DNA of 50,922 bases, taken from NCBI GenBank assembly GCA_020686985.1, contig JAJEPU010000024.1, forward strand, positions 1 to 50,922, given 5' to 3'. Made by a program: the position numbers and the translations under genes. Source of the DNA: Brotaphodocola catenula (GTDB lineage Bacteria; Bacillota; Clostridia; Lachnospirales; Lachnospiraceae). Below the pieces are notes generated by a model. The model had not been told where the DNA came from and searched no databases. It saw only the letters and a list, made by a program, of their open reading frames with translations. Below are positions 35,831 through 44,690 of this stretch, one piece after another; the first letter of the stretch is position 1; each line of letters starts with the position of its first letter.

Positions 35831-36841
35831 ATGGCAGAAGATTTAGTTCTTGATATTAAAGATCTGGTGGTGCACTATGAGACCGAAGACGCAGATGTGT
35901 GTGCGGTAAATGGCATTGACATTCAGATCAGCAAAAAACGTACTTTGGGACTGGTAGGTGAGACCGGCGCCGGAAAGACGACGACCGCGCTCTCAATCCT
36001 GAACCTGATCCCGAACCCGCCGGGCGTAATCAAAAACGGGTCGATTCACCTTGACGGAAAAGATATCCTGAAAATGTCTCAGGAGGATTTGCAGAAAGTC
36101 CGCGGAAATGATGTGGCAATGATCTTCCAGGACCCGATGACGGCTTTAAACCCGGTTATGACGGTTGGAGAGCAGATCGGTGAGAGTATCATGCTCCATC
36201 AGAATATTTCCAAACAGGAAGCATTTGAGAAGGCAAAAGAGATGCTTAAGATGGTAGGTATCGCAGAGTCCCGTGCCTACGATTATCCGCATCAGTTCTC
36301 CGGTGGTATGAAACAGCGAGTTGTCATCGCAATCGCACTTGCTTGTAGCCCACAGCTTCTGATCGCCGATGAGCCGACGACCGCTCTGGATGTAACGATT
36401 CAGGCACAGGTTCTTGAGCTGATGAAACAGCTGATTCAGGAGAAGGAGATGGCAATGCTTCTGATCACTCATGATCTGGGTGTTGTCGCTGAGGTCTGCG
36501 AGGATGTGGCAGTTATGTATGCCGGACGTATCGTGGAGAAGGGAACGGCAGACGATGTGTTCAACCACATGCGTCATCCGTATACCGAGGGTCTGTTTGA
36601 TTCCCTGCCGAACTTGAAGCAGAGAGGCGAACAGCTCGTTCCGATTCGCGGTCTGATGCCGGATCCGTCGGATCTTCCGCCGGGATGTTCGTTTGCTCCG
36701 CGTTGTCCGTATGCGACCGAGGCATGTACAAAGTCAATTCCTCCGTTAAAGTCTGTGGAGGGAAGCAAGACGCATTTTGTGGCATGTACCGCATATGAAA
36801 ATCCTGATTTCAGCTTGAGGAGGAACGAAAATGGCAAATAA
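35831..36841 (+). CDS. Opp/Dpp-type ABC ATPase, DppD-like
   Basis: The 336 residues include Walker [10 protein letters not shown], the Q loop [12 protein letters not shown], signature [12 protein letters not shown], Walker [13 protein letters not shown], and the C-terminal oligo_HPY domain ([15 protein letters not shown]) with its cysteine cluster. AGGAGGAG precedes ATG 35831. Its last 11 nt overlap the next ATPase gene, so the two are translationally coupled. Confidence 0.95.
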   Translation: MAEDLVLDIKDLVVHYETEDADVCAVNGIDIQISKKRTLGLVGETGAGKTTTALSILNLIPNPPGVIKNGSIHLDGKDILKMSQEDLQKVRGNDVAMIFQDPMTALNPVMTVGEQIGESIMLHQNISKQEAFEKAKEMLKMVGIAESRAYDYPHQFSGGMKQRVVIAIALACSPQLLIADEPTTALDVTIQAQVLELMKQLIQEKEMAMLLITHDLGVVAEVCEDVAVMYAGRIVEKGTADDVFNHMRHPYTEGLFDSLPNLKQRGEQLVPIRGLMPDPSDLPPGCSFAPRCPYATEACTKSIPPLKSVEGSKTHFVACTAYENPDFSLRRNENGK

Positions 36842-37799
36842 GACAATTCTGGAAGTCCAGAATCTCACAAAATTTTTCACAACTCCGGCAGGTCAGTTGC
36901 ACGCAGTCGACGGAGTCAGCTTTAAAATCGAAGAGGGAAAGACGCTCGGAATCGTAGGAGAGTCCGGATGCGGAAAGTCCACGACCGGAAGAACGATCCT
37001 GAAACTTCTTGAGCCGACCGGCGGAAAGATCATTTTCGACGGAAAGGACATCACCTCATACAGCAGAAAGCAGATGCGTCCTCTGCGCCAGGAGATGCAG
37101 ATGGTCTTCCAGGACCCGTTCTCCTCTCTGGACCCGCGTCAGACGGTTATGCAGTTGATCAGTGAGCCGATCATCGAGCACAAGCTGTTAAAGTCCAAGA
37201 AGGACATTGAGGATCGCACACTTGAGCTGATGGAGACCGTAGGTCTTGCAGAGCGTTACATCAACGTATACCCGCATGAGCTCGATGGTGGACGCCGTCA
37301 GCGTATCGGTATCGCGCGTGCGCTTGCCGTAAATCCGAAACTGATTGTCTGCGATGAGCCGGTATCTGCACTGGATGTGTCGATTCAGGCACAGATTCTG
37401 AACCTGTTGAAAGAGCTTCAGGAGAAAATGGGTCTGACCTACATTTTCATCACCCACGATCTGTCTGTTGTAAAATACTTCTCAGATGATATCGCAGTTA
37501 TGTATTTGGGACAGATGGTTGAGAAAGCACCGTCCGATGTCCTGTTTGCAAATCCGGTACATCCGTACACGAAGGCACTGCTGTCTGCAATCCCGCTTCC
37601 GATTGTCGGAAAAGAGAAGCCGAAGCGCCAGCTGATCAAGGGCGAGATCACCTCCCCGGTTAATCTGCCGGATGAGTGCCGTTTCATGAAGCGTTGTGAC
37701 TTTGCAGACGAGTGCTGTAAGAAGTGCAATCCGAAGCTCCATGAGATCGAGCCGGGACACTTTGTGGCATGTACGAGAGTCGCAGAGGGAACGATCTAA
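36831..37799 (+). CDS. Opp/Dpp-type ABC ATPase, DppF-like
   Basis: The 322 residues have Walker [11 protein letters not shown] loop [11 protein letters not shown], Walker [13 protein letters not shown] loop [11 protein letters not shown], and the oligo_HPY tail ([13 protein letters not shown]). The signature motif reads [12 protein letters not shown] instead of LSGGQRQR; the same substitution occurs in some clostridial relatives as I recall, so it need not be inactive. With the DppD-like subunit it makes a heterodimeric ATPase. The mgtC gene follows after 75 nt without a terminator. Confidence 0.94.
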   Translation: MANKTILEVQNLTKFFTTPAGQLHAVDGVSFKIEEGKTLGIVGESGCGKSTTGRTILKLLEPTGGKIIFDGKDITSYSRKQMRPLRQEMQMVFQDPFSSLDPRQTVMQLISEPIIEHKLLKSKKDIEDRTLELMETVGLAERYINVYPHELDGGRRQRIGIARALAVNPKLIVCDEPVSALDVSIQAQILNLLKELQEKMGLTYIFITHDLSVVKYFSDDIAVMYLGQMVEKAPSDVLFANPVHPYTKALLSAIPLPIVGKEKPKRQLIKGEITSPVNLPDECRFMKRCDFADECCKKCNPKLHEIEPGHFVACTRVAEGTI

Positions 37800-37874
37800 G
37801 AATAAAAAAACGATTCAAAAGGGGAAACGTTACAAAAAACGCGTATTTTACTGTAAAAGGAGAATAGCAGAAAA

Positions 37875-38573
37875 ATGGAAACAGCTGTATGGGGGAGCAT
37901 GCTCGAGCAGTTTACGGCTACCGGAATAACGAATCAGATGGAATATCTGCTCAGAATTCTGATTGCGTCTTTGCTCGGTATTATGATCGGAAGTGAGCGA
38001 AAAAACAGAAACAAGTCGGCAGGAATCCGCACGCATATGATTATTGCGATGGGATCAGCGCTGATGATGGTAGTCTCTAAGTATGGATTTTATGATAATT
38101 CCAGATGGGATGCCTCCCGTGTGGCATCTCAGGTTGTCAGCGGTGTCGGCTTCCTCGGCGCTGGTGTCATCTTTGTCCGCAACAACTTGGTCAGCGGTCT
38201 GACGACCTCTGCCGGTATGTGGGCAACTGCCGGTGTCGGTCTTGCAATGGGTGCCGGAATGTATGTCGTTGGAATCTGCTCGGCAGTCATGGTTGTGGTG
38301 ATCCAGTTTATCACCCACAAGATTTCTTATTTTGCAAATGTTGCGACAAACGGTTATTTGCGAATGACGATTGACCAACAACCCGGCGCGGTCGAACGAA
38401 TGCAAAATTACCTAGAAGGGCAACGAGTCGAGATCGCCGGTGTGAAGATTAACAAGAACAAGAAGGAAGAAATCAAACTTGAGTTCGATGTGGTCTATCC
38501 GCCGGGATTTAAGAAGGGCGAGCTGATTGCAAACCTCGTGGAGATGGATCATGTGATCGCAGTCAGCGAGTAG
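37875..38573 (+). CDS. mgtC: MgtC/SapB-family membrane protein
   Basis: The 232-residue protein has four to five transmembrane helices with the family core GIMIGSERKNRNKSAGIRTHM (cited in part), GSALMMVVSKYG, SQVVSGVGFLGAGVIF and GLTTSAGMWATAGVGLAMG, then a C-terminal ACT-like soluble domain (about 150-232). MgtC proteins are tied to Mg2+ limitation and, in pathogens, to F-ATPase regulation; in commensals the role is unclear. AAAAGGAG precedes ATG 37875. It appears to be the last gene of the Opp-type operon. A weak GTTGCT...AGCAAC stem lies after it. Confidence 0.92.
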   Translation: METAVWGSMLEQFTATGITNQMEYLLRILIASLLGIMIGSERKNRNKSAGIRTHMIIAMGSALMMVVSKYGFYDNSRWDASRVASQVVSGVGFLGAGVIFVRNNLVSGLTTSAGMWATAGVGLAMGAGMYVVGICSAVMVVVIQFITHKISYFANVATNGYLRMTIDQQPGAVERMQNYLEGQRVEIAGVKINKNKKEEIKLEFDVVYPPGFKKGELIANLVEMDHVIAVSE

Positions 38574-38622
38574 GACCCGTGGATTTGTGATGTTGCTGTT
38601 TGTGCAACGCGTGAATAGCAAC

Positions 38623-38641
38623 TTTGTGAGCTTGTCACAAA
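38623..38641. promoter_or_regulatory. Perfect 7-bp dyad upstream of the G3P dehydrogenase promoter
   Basis: TTTGTGA-N5-TCACAAA, ending 35 bp before the -35 box. It resembles CRP/FNR-family sites (TGTGA-N6-TCACA), but the spacer is one base short. It is placed where an activator would bind. No regulator of that type is in the window. Confidence 0.45.
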
Positions 38642-38676
38642 AGATTGTGAAAATACAAACGATTGTCTGTAAATGA

Positions 38677-38705
38677 TTGACAAGACCCCAATGTTGTGCT
38701 AGAAT
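38677..38705 (+). promoter_or_regulatory. Promoter of the G3P dehydrogenase operon
   Basis: TTGACA (38677-38682), 17-nt spacer, TAGAAT (38700-38705). Confidence 0.8.
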
Positions 38706-38725
38706 GAAAAACAGTTAAATACGAT

Positions 38726-38799
38726 ACCTTTTGAGAGAAGAGAGTAAGGTGAAGATGAGCAGGAGATCATTCTGCTATATTCCCTTACTCTCTTTTTTT
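38726..38799 (+). promoter_or_regulatory. G3P dehydrogenase leader: candidate GlpP-controlled antiterminator/terminator
   Basis: Terminator: perfect 12-bp stem 38738-38749 with 38783-38794, inner AGCAG/CTGCT stem, then a T run. Alternative: ACCTT (38726-38730) can pair with AAGGT (38746-38750) across the 15-nt loop TTGAGAGAAGAGAGT, which removes the terminator's 5' arm. Arm sequence and loop length match the glpK leader. Confidence 0.7.
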
Positions 38800-38902
38800 G
38801 TAAAGGATCGGACTAAGCAAGTATTCAAAGAATCTCTTTTGCACTTACATTTTCGGGCGAAAAGAAATCTGAGACTACGTTAAGAACATGGAGGAGGACA
38901 TG

Positions 38903-40339
38903 ATGAAGAAGATGGATTACGATGTGGTGGTAATCGGTGGCGGTGTTGTGGGCTGTTCGATTGCCAGGGAGCTTTCCCGTTATGACCTGCATACCTGCGT
39001 GATTGAGCGGGAAGAGGATGTCTGCTCCGGTACGTCAAAAGCAAACAGTGCGATTGTACATGCCGGATTTGATGCACATCCGGGTTCCTTAAAAGCCCGT
39101 TTTAATGTTGAGGGCAACCAGATGATGGGGGATCTGGCAAAGGAACTGGATTTTGATTTCAAGCAGAATGGCTCTCTTGTGCTCTGCTTCCATGAGGAAG
39201 ATATGCCGGCACTGAAAGCTCTGTATGAGAAAGGCGTAGAGAACGGAGTAAAGGATCTCTCCATTATCAGTGGAGATGAGGTTCGCAAGATGGAGCCGAA
39301 CACGACCGACACGGTTGTAGCTGCTCTGTATGCACCGACTGGTGGCATTGTCTGCCCGTTCGGTCTGACGATCGCAATGGCTGAGAATGCCTGCGACAAC
39401 GGCGTAGAGTTCCGTTTCCTGACTGCTGTTGAGAGCGTAGAGGCAGTTGAGGGTGGTTACACCGTAAAGACTTCCAAGGGCGAGATTTCCTCTCGTTATG
39501 TGGTAAATGCTGCCGGTGTTTATGCAGACGAGATTCACAATATGGTGAGCGCAAAGAAACTGCACATCACCGCAAGAAAAGGCGATTACTGCCTGCTCGA
39601 CAAAGAGGCAGGAAGCCTGGTATCCCACACAATCTTCCAGCTTCCTGGTAAGATGGGTAAGGGCGTTTTGGTTACCCCGACTGTTCACGGAAACCTGTTG
39701 ACTGGTCCGACCGCAGTAGATGTGGAGGACAAGGAAAAGACGGCAACCTCCGCAGAGGAGCTTGCAGATCTGATGTCCAAGGCAACGATCGGTGTCAACA
39801 ACATCCCGTTCCGTCAGGTTATCACTTCCTTCGCAGGTCTTCGTGCTCACGAGGATGGCGATGACTTTGTGATCGGTGAGGTTGAGGATGCAGAGGGCTT
39901 CTTCGACGCAGCTGGCATCGAATCTCCGGGTCTTACGAGTGCTCCGGCAATCGGCGTTTACATTGCAAAGCTGGTGGCAGAAAAGGCTGAGGCAGGCGAG
40001 AAGGCAGACTGGAACGGAACTCGCAAGGGCATTGTTCGTCCGGAGCTGCTCAGCAAGGAAGAGCGCGCAGAGCTGATCAAGAAGAATCCGGCTTACGGAA
40101 CAATCATCTGCCGTTGTGAGGATGTCAGCGAGGGTGAGATTGTCGATGCAATCACTCGCACGCTGGGAGCAACTTCCCTCGATGGAATCAAGCGTCGTGT
40201 CCGTCAGGGTATGGGACGTTGTCAGGCAGGCTTCTGCACACCGAGAACGATGGAGATTCTCGCTCGTGAGAAGGGCATGAAGATGGAAGAGATCTGCAAA
40301 AATGCACCGGGTTCTGAACTGCTGACCGGGGAGCGATAA
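38903..40339 (+). CDS. FAD-dependent glycerol-3-phosphate dehydrogenase, GlpA-like, with C-terminal [2Fe-2S] domain
   Basis: GGAGGAGG at 38890-38897 selects ATG 38903 (or 38900); the ATG at 38888 overlaps that site. The 478-residue protein has the FAD-binding DYDVVVIGGGVVGCSIAREL, a DAO domain to about 370 with the HAGFDAHPGS and KARFNVEGN segments, and a BFD-like [2Fe-2S] domain at the end (IICRCEDVSEGEI ... GRCQAGFCTPR, four Cys). With the next two genes it forms the clostridial three-gene anaerobic G3P dehydrogenase, oxidising G3P to dihydroxyacetone phosphate; a 2-hydroxyglutarate-oxidase-type substrate is less likely given glpK and glpP nearby. Confidence 0.88.
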   Translation: MKKMDYDVVVIGGGVVGCSIARELSRYDLHTCVIEREEDVCSGTSKANSAIVHAGFDAHPGSLKARFNVEGNQMMGDLAKELDFDFKQNGSLVLCFHEEDMPALKALYEKGVENGVKDLSIISGDEVRKMEPNTTDTVVAALYAPTGGIVCPFGLTIAMAENACDNGVEFRFLTAVESVEAVEGGYTVKTSKGEISSRYVVNAAGVYADEIHNMVSAKKLHITARKGDYCLLDKEAGSLVSHTIFQLPGKMGKGVLVTPTVHGNLLTGPTAVDVEDKEKTATSAEELADLMSKATIGVNNIPFRQVITSFAGLRAHEDGDDFVIGEVEDAEGFFDAAGIESPGLTSAPAIGVYIAKLVAEKAEAGEKADWNGTRKGIVRPELLSKEERAELIKKNPAYGTIICRCEDVSEGEIVDAITRTLGATSLDGIKRRVRQGMGRCQAGFCTPRTMEILAREKGMKMEEICKNAPGSELLTGER

Positions 40340-40354
40340 CAGGAGGGGAAAATC

Positions 40355-41620
40355 ATGACACAGCATGACATTGTAATTATCGGCGGAGGCCCGGCAGGCC
40401 TGGCAGCAGCTGCTGCCGCAAGAAGAGCAGGTGTGGAAGATATCCTGATTCTGGAGCGTGACAGCTGTCTTGGCGGTATCTTAAACCAGTGTATCCACAA
40501 CGGATTTGGTCTTCATACATTTAAGGAAGAGCTGACGGGACCGGAGTATGCATCCCGCTACATCAAGATCGTGGAGGAGATGCAGATCCCGTACAAGCTC
40601 AACTGTATGGTAATCGATATCAACGACAAGAAGGAAGTTACCTTCATCAACAGAGAGGATGGTCTGACGACGATTCAGGCAAAGGCAATCATCCTTGCAA
40701 TGGGATGCCGTGAGCGTCCGAGAGGAGCCCTGAACATTCCGGGATATCGTCCGGCAGGTATCTACTCCGCAGGAACCGCACAGCGTCTGACGAACATCGA
40801 GGGCTATCAGGTAGGTAAGGAAGTTGTCATCCTTGGTTCCGGTGATATCGGTCTGATCATGGCAAGAAGAATGACGCTTGAGGGAGCAAAGGTAAAGGTT
40901 GTCGCAGAGCTGATGCCTTACTCCGGCGGATTAAAGAGAAACATCGTTCAGTGCTTGAACGACTACGATATTCCGCTGAAGCTCAGCCACACCGTTGTGG
41001 ACATCCAGGGCAAGGAGCGTGTAACCGGAATCACTCTTGCAGAGGTAGATGCAAACCGCAAGCCGATCCCGGGAACCGAGGAGTTTTACAGCTGTGATAC
41101 CCTGCTTCTGTCCGTAGGTCTGCTTCCGGAGAACGAGCTGACCAAGGGTGCAGGCGTTTCGATGAACCGCGTGACCTCCGGTCCGAACGTAAACGATCAG
41201 CTCGAGACGAGTGCAGAGGGAATCTTTGCATGTGGAAACGTGCTTCACGTTCATGACCTCGTAGACTATGTATCTGAGGAGGCAACCTTAGCTGGAACGA
41301 ATGCAGCTGCCTATGTACAGGCTGGCGCAGAGAAGAAAGAGGGACATGTTGTTCCGCTGTTCGGCGAGAATGGTGTTCGCTACACCGTTCCGCAGACTCT
41401 CGATACCGAGAATATGAATGACAAGATTACGGTTCGTTTCCGTGTGGCAGATGTCTACAAGGATCGCTATATCAGCGTTTACTATGATGGAAAGCGCGTT
41501 GCACACAGAAAGAAAAAAGTACTGGCTCCAGGTGAGATGGAGCAGGTTATCATCACAAAGGATAGCCTGAAAGATTGCCCGGATCTGGAAAAGATTGTGA
41601 TCTGCACGGAGGAAGAATAA
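40355..41620 (+). CDS. FAD/NAD-dependent oxidoreductase, GlpB-like subunit
   Basis: The 421-residue protein has an N-terminal FAD motif (HDIVIIGGGPAGLAAAAAAR), the redox-active-looking GGILNQCIHNG, AMGCRERPRG, a second nucleotide site (VVILGSGDIGLIMARRM), and the FAD-closing segment (EGIFACGNVLHVHDLVDYV). It most likely passes electrons from the G3P-oxidising subunit on to NAD or a quinone/ferredoxin acceptor. AGGAGGGG precedes ATG 40355, 15 nt after the previous gene, and the third subunit starts one base after its stop codon. Confidence 0.9.
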   Translation: MTQHDIVIIGGGPAGLAAAAAARRAGVEDILILERDSCLGGILNQCIHNGFGLHTFKEELTGPEYASRYIKIVEEMQIPYKLNCMVIDINDKKEVTFINREDGLTTIQAKAIILAMGCRERPRGALNIPGYRPAGIYSAGTAQRLTNIEGYQVGKEVVILGSGDIGLIMARRMTLEGAKVKVVAELMPYSGGLKRNIVQCLNDYDIPLKLSHTVVDIQGKERVTGITLAEVDANRKPIPGTEEFYSCDTLLLSVGLLPENELTKGAGVSMNRVTSGPNVNDQLETSAEGIFACGNVLHVHDLVDYVSEEATLAGTNAAAYVQAGAEKKEGHVVPLFGENGVRYTVPQTLDTENMNDKITVRFRVADVYKDRYISVYYDGKRVAHRKKKVLAPGEMEQVIITKDSLKDCPDLEKIVICTEEE

Positions 41621-41621
41621 G

Positions 41622-41984
41622 ATGGAAGTGAGAGAACTGACCTGTATCGGCTGCCCTTTGGGTTGCCCGCTGACTGTCCATATGGACGGAGATGAGATTA
41701 CCGTAACCGGAAATACCTGTAAGCGCGGTGAGGAGTACGGTAAGAAAGAAGTGACGAACCCGACCCGTATTGTGACCTCTTCTGTACGCGTGAACGACGG
41801 AACAATCGCAATGGTTTCTGTCAAGACTGCAAGCGATATTCCGAAGGGAAAGATTTTTGACTGCATGAAGGAGATCAGTGAGACGGTTGTGAATGCACCG
41901 GTTGCAATCGGTGATGTTGTGATTGCAGATTGCGCAGGAACGGGTGTTTCCATTGTTGCAACCAAGAATGTTGCCCATATCTAA
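41622..41984 (+). CDS. DUF1667 metal-cluster protein of the G3P dehydrogenase operon
   Basis: The 120-residue protein starts with a cysteine cluster (LTCIGCPLGCPLTV ... GNTCKRGEEYG; C8, C11, C15 and C33 by count) able to bind an iron-sulfur cluster or zinc, followed by KKEVTNPTRIVTSSV and KTASDIPKGKIFDCM. DUF1667 proteins nearly always follow these two oxidoreductases in Clostridia and probably serve as electron-transfer subunit in place of GlpC. It is the last gene of the operon. Confidence 0.9.
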   Translation: MEVRELTCIGCPLGCPLTVHMDGDEITVTGNTCKRGEEYGKKEVTNPTRIVTSSVRVNDGTIAMVSVKTASDIPKGKIFDCMKEISETVVNAPVAIGDVVIADCAGTGVSIVATKNVAHI

Positions 41985-42105
41985 TCCATAGAGAATTTGT
42001 ATCATTATACCATAAGAGAATTTATTAAAGGAATTCAATAAGAAATTCATGGGTGATTGATTTGGAAGATCATTTATAAAATAAGAGGATAGATCAAGAC
42101 CAGTC

Positions 42106-42146
42106 AGGGTGTTCGGAGATGGCTACAAAACCGTTTTGAACACCCT
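42106..42146 (+). terminator. Hairpin ending the G3P dehydrogenase operon
   Basis: AGGGTGTTC (42106-42114) pairs perfectly with GAACACCCT (42138-42146), followed by CTCTGTTACTT, a poor T run. The rest of the 41985-42305 gap has no gene and no clear promoter for the next frame. Confidence 0.6.
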
Positions 42147-42305
42147 CTCTGTTACTTATAGGTTCCGATTTTTATGATTGATTTTTTGTGATTTGCATTG
42201 AGAAGATAGCAATCAGTGGCAGAATGTGATAAAATAGATCGATAAGGAACGAGAAAGAAAGATAAAAAAGATCGAAAAGAAGCCAGGAGAAGGAGAGGGT
42301 AAGGT

Positions 42306-42932
42306 ATGAATTTCAACATCAATGGGATCTTCAATCCGGAGAACCGTTTTTGGAGCTTTATTGATAAGATTGTGAATCTCTGTCTGCTTGGAATCTTGTG
42401 GGCATTGTTTTCTCTGCCGGTTGTGACGGCTGGAGCATCGACGACGGCGCTGTTTGGATATACGCTTCCGCTGACGGAGGATGAGGAGGGGTATGTGTGG
42501 CAGACCTTTATCCGGACATTCCGGAAATACTTTGTGAAGAGCACGGTTTTCTGGATCGGAATCCTCGCAGGTGAGGGATTTCTCGTCTATGATCTCTACT
42601 GTTGCCTCCACTTAAATGTGCCGGGAGCACTCCGAATTGTGGCATTTGCTGTGCTGGCTTGTCTGATAATTGTTTTTTCTTTAACAGCAGTATGGCTCTT
42701 TCCGCTGACGGTGTATGAGGACGGAACGATTCGCCAGACGCTCTCTCGGACAGTTGTCCTTGCGGTAGGCAATCCTGGTATGACCGTGGCGATTGTATCG
42801 CTGTACGCACTCTTTGGAATTGCAGTGTACTATATTCCCGTCCTGTTTATGGTCTGGTTTGCCTTTTTTTCTTATCTGACTTCGTATTTTTATCGTGCGA
42901 CTTTCCGCAAATATCTCCAGAAAGAAGATTGA
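42306..42932 (+). CDS. YesL-family (DUF624) membrane protein
   Basis: The 208-residue protein has about five transmembrane helices and matches DUF624: FRPENR-like NPENRFWSFIDKIVNLCLLG, LWALFSLPVVTAGASTTAL, and FRKYFVKSTVFW. GGAGAAGGAGAGG precedes ATG 42306. YesL proteins sit next to carbohydrate ABC importers in Firmicutes and may assist their assembly or sensing; mechanism unknown. Here it precedes the Ugp-like importer, in keeping with that association, but it has its own transcript unit. Confidence 0.87.
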   Translation: MNFNINGIFNPENRFWSFIDKIVNLCLLGILWALFSLPVVTAGASTTALFGYTLPLTEDEEGYVWQTFIRTFRKYFVKSTVFWIGILAGEGFLVYDLYCCLHLNVPGALRIVAFAVLACLIIVFSLTAVWLFPLTVYEDGTIRQTLSRTVVLAVGNPGMTVAIVSLYALFGIAVYYIPVLFMVWFAFFSYLTSYFYRATFRKYLQKED

Positions 42933-42944
42933 CGAGGAGAAAAG

Positions 42945-42974
42945 TTATGGGGCTTATATGAAAATGCCCCATAA
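42945..42974. other. Hairpin after the yesL-like gene
   Basis: TTATGGGGC (42945-42953) pairs perfectly with GCCCCATAA (42966-42974). On the plus strand it is followed by A rather than T, so it may end transcription inefficiently or act as an mRNA 3' end. Confidence 0.55.
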
Positions 42975-43064
42975 AAAATCGTCAAAATTGTTAAAAAATA
43001 ATCAATAAATTGTGAAAAATAAAACGAATAATGAAAAATTATATAAAAAATTTTCAAAAAAGAG

Positions 43065-43093
43065 TTGCATTTTATACAAAACAATGGTAGAAT
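43065..43093 (+). promoter_or_regulatory. Promoter of the Ugp-like ABC operon
   Basis: TTGCAT (43065-43070), 17-nt spacer, TAGAAT (43088-43093). Confidence 0.65.
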
Positions 43094-43099
43094 CAATGT

Positions 43100-43205
43100 C
43101 ATAAGAAATGAATACGCCGAGGAAGAGATGATGAGATTATGGCAAAAAGAGATGCGCACCGCTGTGCGGGGGGAGGATGCATCAGTTTTGTGTAATCTCT
43201 TTTTT
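43100..43205 (+). promoter_or_regulatory. Leader terminator of the Ugp-like ABC operon
   Basis: AAAAAGAGAT (43144-43153) pairs with ATCTCTTTTT (43195-43204), enclosing CGCAC/GTGCG (about 43155-43168): a terminator with T run 45 nt before the first gene. GAGATTA (43133-43139) is an alternative 5' arm for TAATCTC (43193-43199). Upstream, CATAA (43100-43104) can pair with TTATG (43137-43141) around a purine-rich loop with AGAGATGATGAG. The match to the glp leaders is weaker here. Confidence 0.5.
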
Positions 43206-43249
43206 GCGCTCATTTTCCGAAAACGGCGCTCTAGGAAGGGAGAAGGAAT

Positions 43250-44617
43250 ATGAGAAAAAAGATCGCGTTGGTTATGGCAGCAGTGACAGCGGCAACCACA
43301 CTGGCAGGATGTAGTGGTGGTGGTTCTACCGGAAAAGCAGGTGGACAGAGCACGACGGCAGAGACAAGCGCAGAGGCAGGAGAGACCACCGGAGAGGTGG
43401 ATGCCTCCAAGTATGAGGTCACAGAGCCGATCACGATCAAATGGTGGCACGCACTTGAGGATCAGTATTCAGATACCGTGCAGAAGGTTGTTGATGATTT
43501 CAACAATTCTCAGGATCTGATCACCGTAGAGGCAGAGTACATCGGAAGTTACAGCAAGGTAAATGAGGCTCTGGTTGCCGCACACGCAGCAGGAACGGAT
43601 CTTCCGGCAATCACCGTTGCAAATACCTCCTACATCGCAGAGTACGGAGCAGGCGGACTGACCGAGGATCTGACCCCATACATTCAGGCGAGCGATTATG
43701 ATGTTACAGACTTTGGTGATGGTATGATCAAGGCATGTCAGTATAACGACAAGGTTGTTTCCCTTCCATTCTTGATCTCCACTCAGATCATGTTCTACAA
43801 CAAGGATATGGCAGATGAGATGGGAATCACGATTCCGGAGAAGTGGAGCGATATGGATGCATTCCTTGACAAGGCAACCCAGAAGAACGCAGACGGTTCC
43901 ACCGCTGTATACGGTACCATCATTCCTGGTTGGGATCAGTGGTATTTTGAGACCTTTTACCAGAACAACGGTGTGAAGATCATCAACGACGATCAGGTAA
44001 CCACCGATCTGGCTGATGAGAAGGCAGTTGCAGTAGCACAGAAGATCAAAGACTGGTGCGACAAGGGTTACACCTACTGGACCGGTACCGGTGATGATGC
44101 TTCCTCCAACATGAGACAGAACTTCATCGATGGAAAGGCATTCTCCGTTGTACATACGACTTCTCTTTACAACACCTATGTAGATCAGTGTGACTTTGAG
44201 GTTGGCATGTCCTGGCTTCCGGGTGGCGACACCAAGGATCAGGAGATCGGCGGATGTGCACTTCTGATTCCGGCAAAGAACGATCAGGCAACCAAGAATG
44301 CCGCTTGGCAGTTCATGCAGTACCTGTGCAGTAAGGATGTCAACATGACCTGGGCAGAGGGTACCGGTTACATGCCGACAAGAAAATCTGTTCTTGATAC
44401 TGATGAGGGTAAGGCATTCCTTGAGAAGAAGCCGGCATTCCAGGCAATTCTGGACAACCTTGACGAGATCAACCCGAGAATCCAGCACAAGGCTTGGGGT
44501 CAGCTTGCTACGATCTGGAAGAACTCCATGGCAGAGGTTATGATGGAAGGCGGAGATGTTCCGTCCGCAATGGAGCAGATGGCAGACGAGATCAACGATG
44601 TACTTGGTGATTCATAA
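43250..44617 (+). CDS. Ugp-like ABC substrate-binding lipoprotein (family 1 extracellular)
   Basis: The 455-residue protein has a lipoprotein signal (TTLAGC, Cys about 22), a Gly/Thr/Glu linker, and an SBP_bac_1 fold (ITIKWWHALEDQYSDTVQK, SLPFLISTQIMFYNKDM, GCALLIPAKNDQATKNAAW, EGTGYMPTRKSV). UgpB of E. coli, which binds G3P and glycerophosphocholine, belongs here, as do many sugar-binding proteins. Adjacent glpQ and glpP favour a glycerophosphodiester or G3P substrate, by context only. AGGGAGAAGG precedes ATG 43250. Confidence 0.85.
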   Translation: MRKKIALVMAAVTAATTLAGCSGGGSTGKAGGQSTTAETSAEAGETTGEVDASKYEVTEPITIKWWHALEDQYSDTVQKVVDDFNNSQDLITVEAEYIGSYSKVNEALVAAHAAGTDLPAITVANTSYIAEYGAGGLTEDLTPYIQASDYDVTDFGDGMIKACQYNDKVVSLPFLISTQIMFYNKDMADEMGITIPEKWSDMDAFLDKATQKNADGSTAVYGTIIPGWDQWYFETFYQNNGVKIINDDQVTTDLADEKAVAVAQKIKDWCDKGYTYWTGTGDDASSNMRQNFIDGKAFSVVHTTSLYNTYVDQCDFEVGMSWLPGGDTKDQEIGGCALLIPAKNDQATKNAAWQFMQYLCSKDVNMTWAEGTGYMPTRKSVLDTDEGKAFLEKKPAFQAILDNLDEINPRIQHKAWGQLATIWKNSMAEVMMEGGDVPSAMEQMADEINDVLGDS

Positions 44618-44690
44618 TAAGAATAAGAGTTAAGTTGAGATAAGTTGAGAAATGTGTAACTGCGGGGGATAGAGTAGTTACAAAAGAGGG

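Noticed and set aside
39089-40366. 425-codon minus-strand frame
   Set aside because: Antisense shadow of the GlpA-like dehydrogenase; Cys/Leu/His-rich composition typical of reverse frames of GAG/CTG-rich genes.
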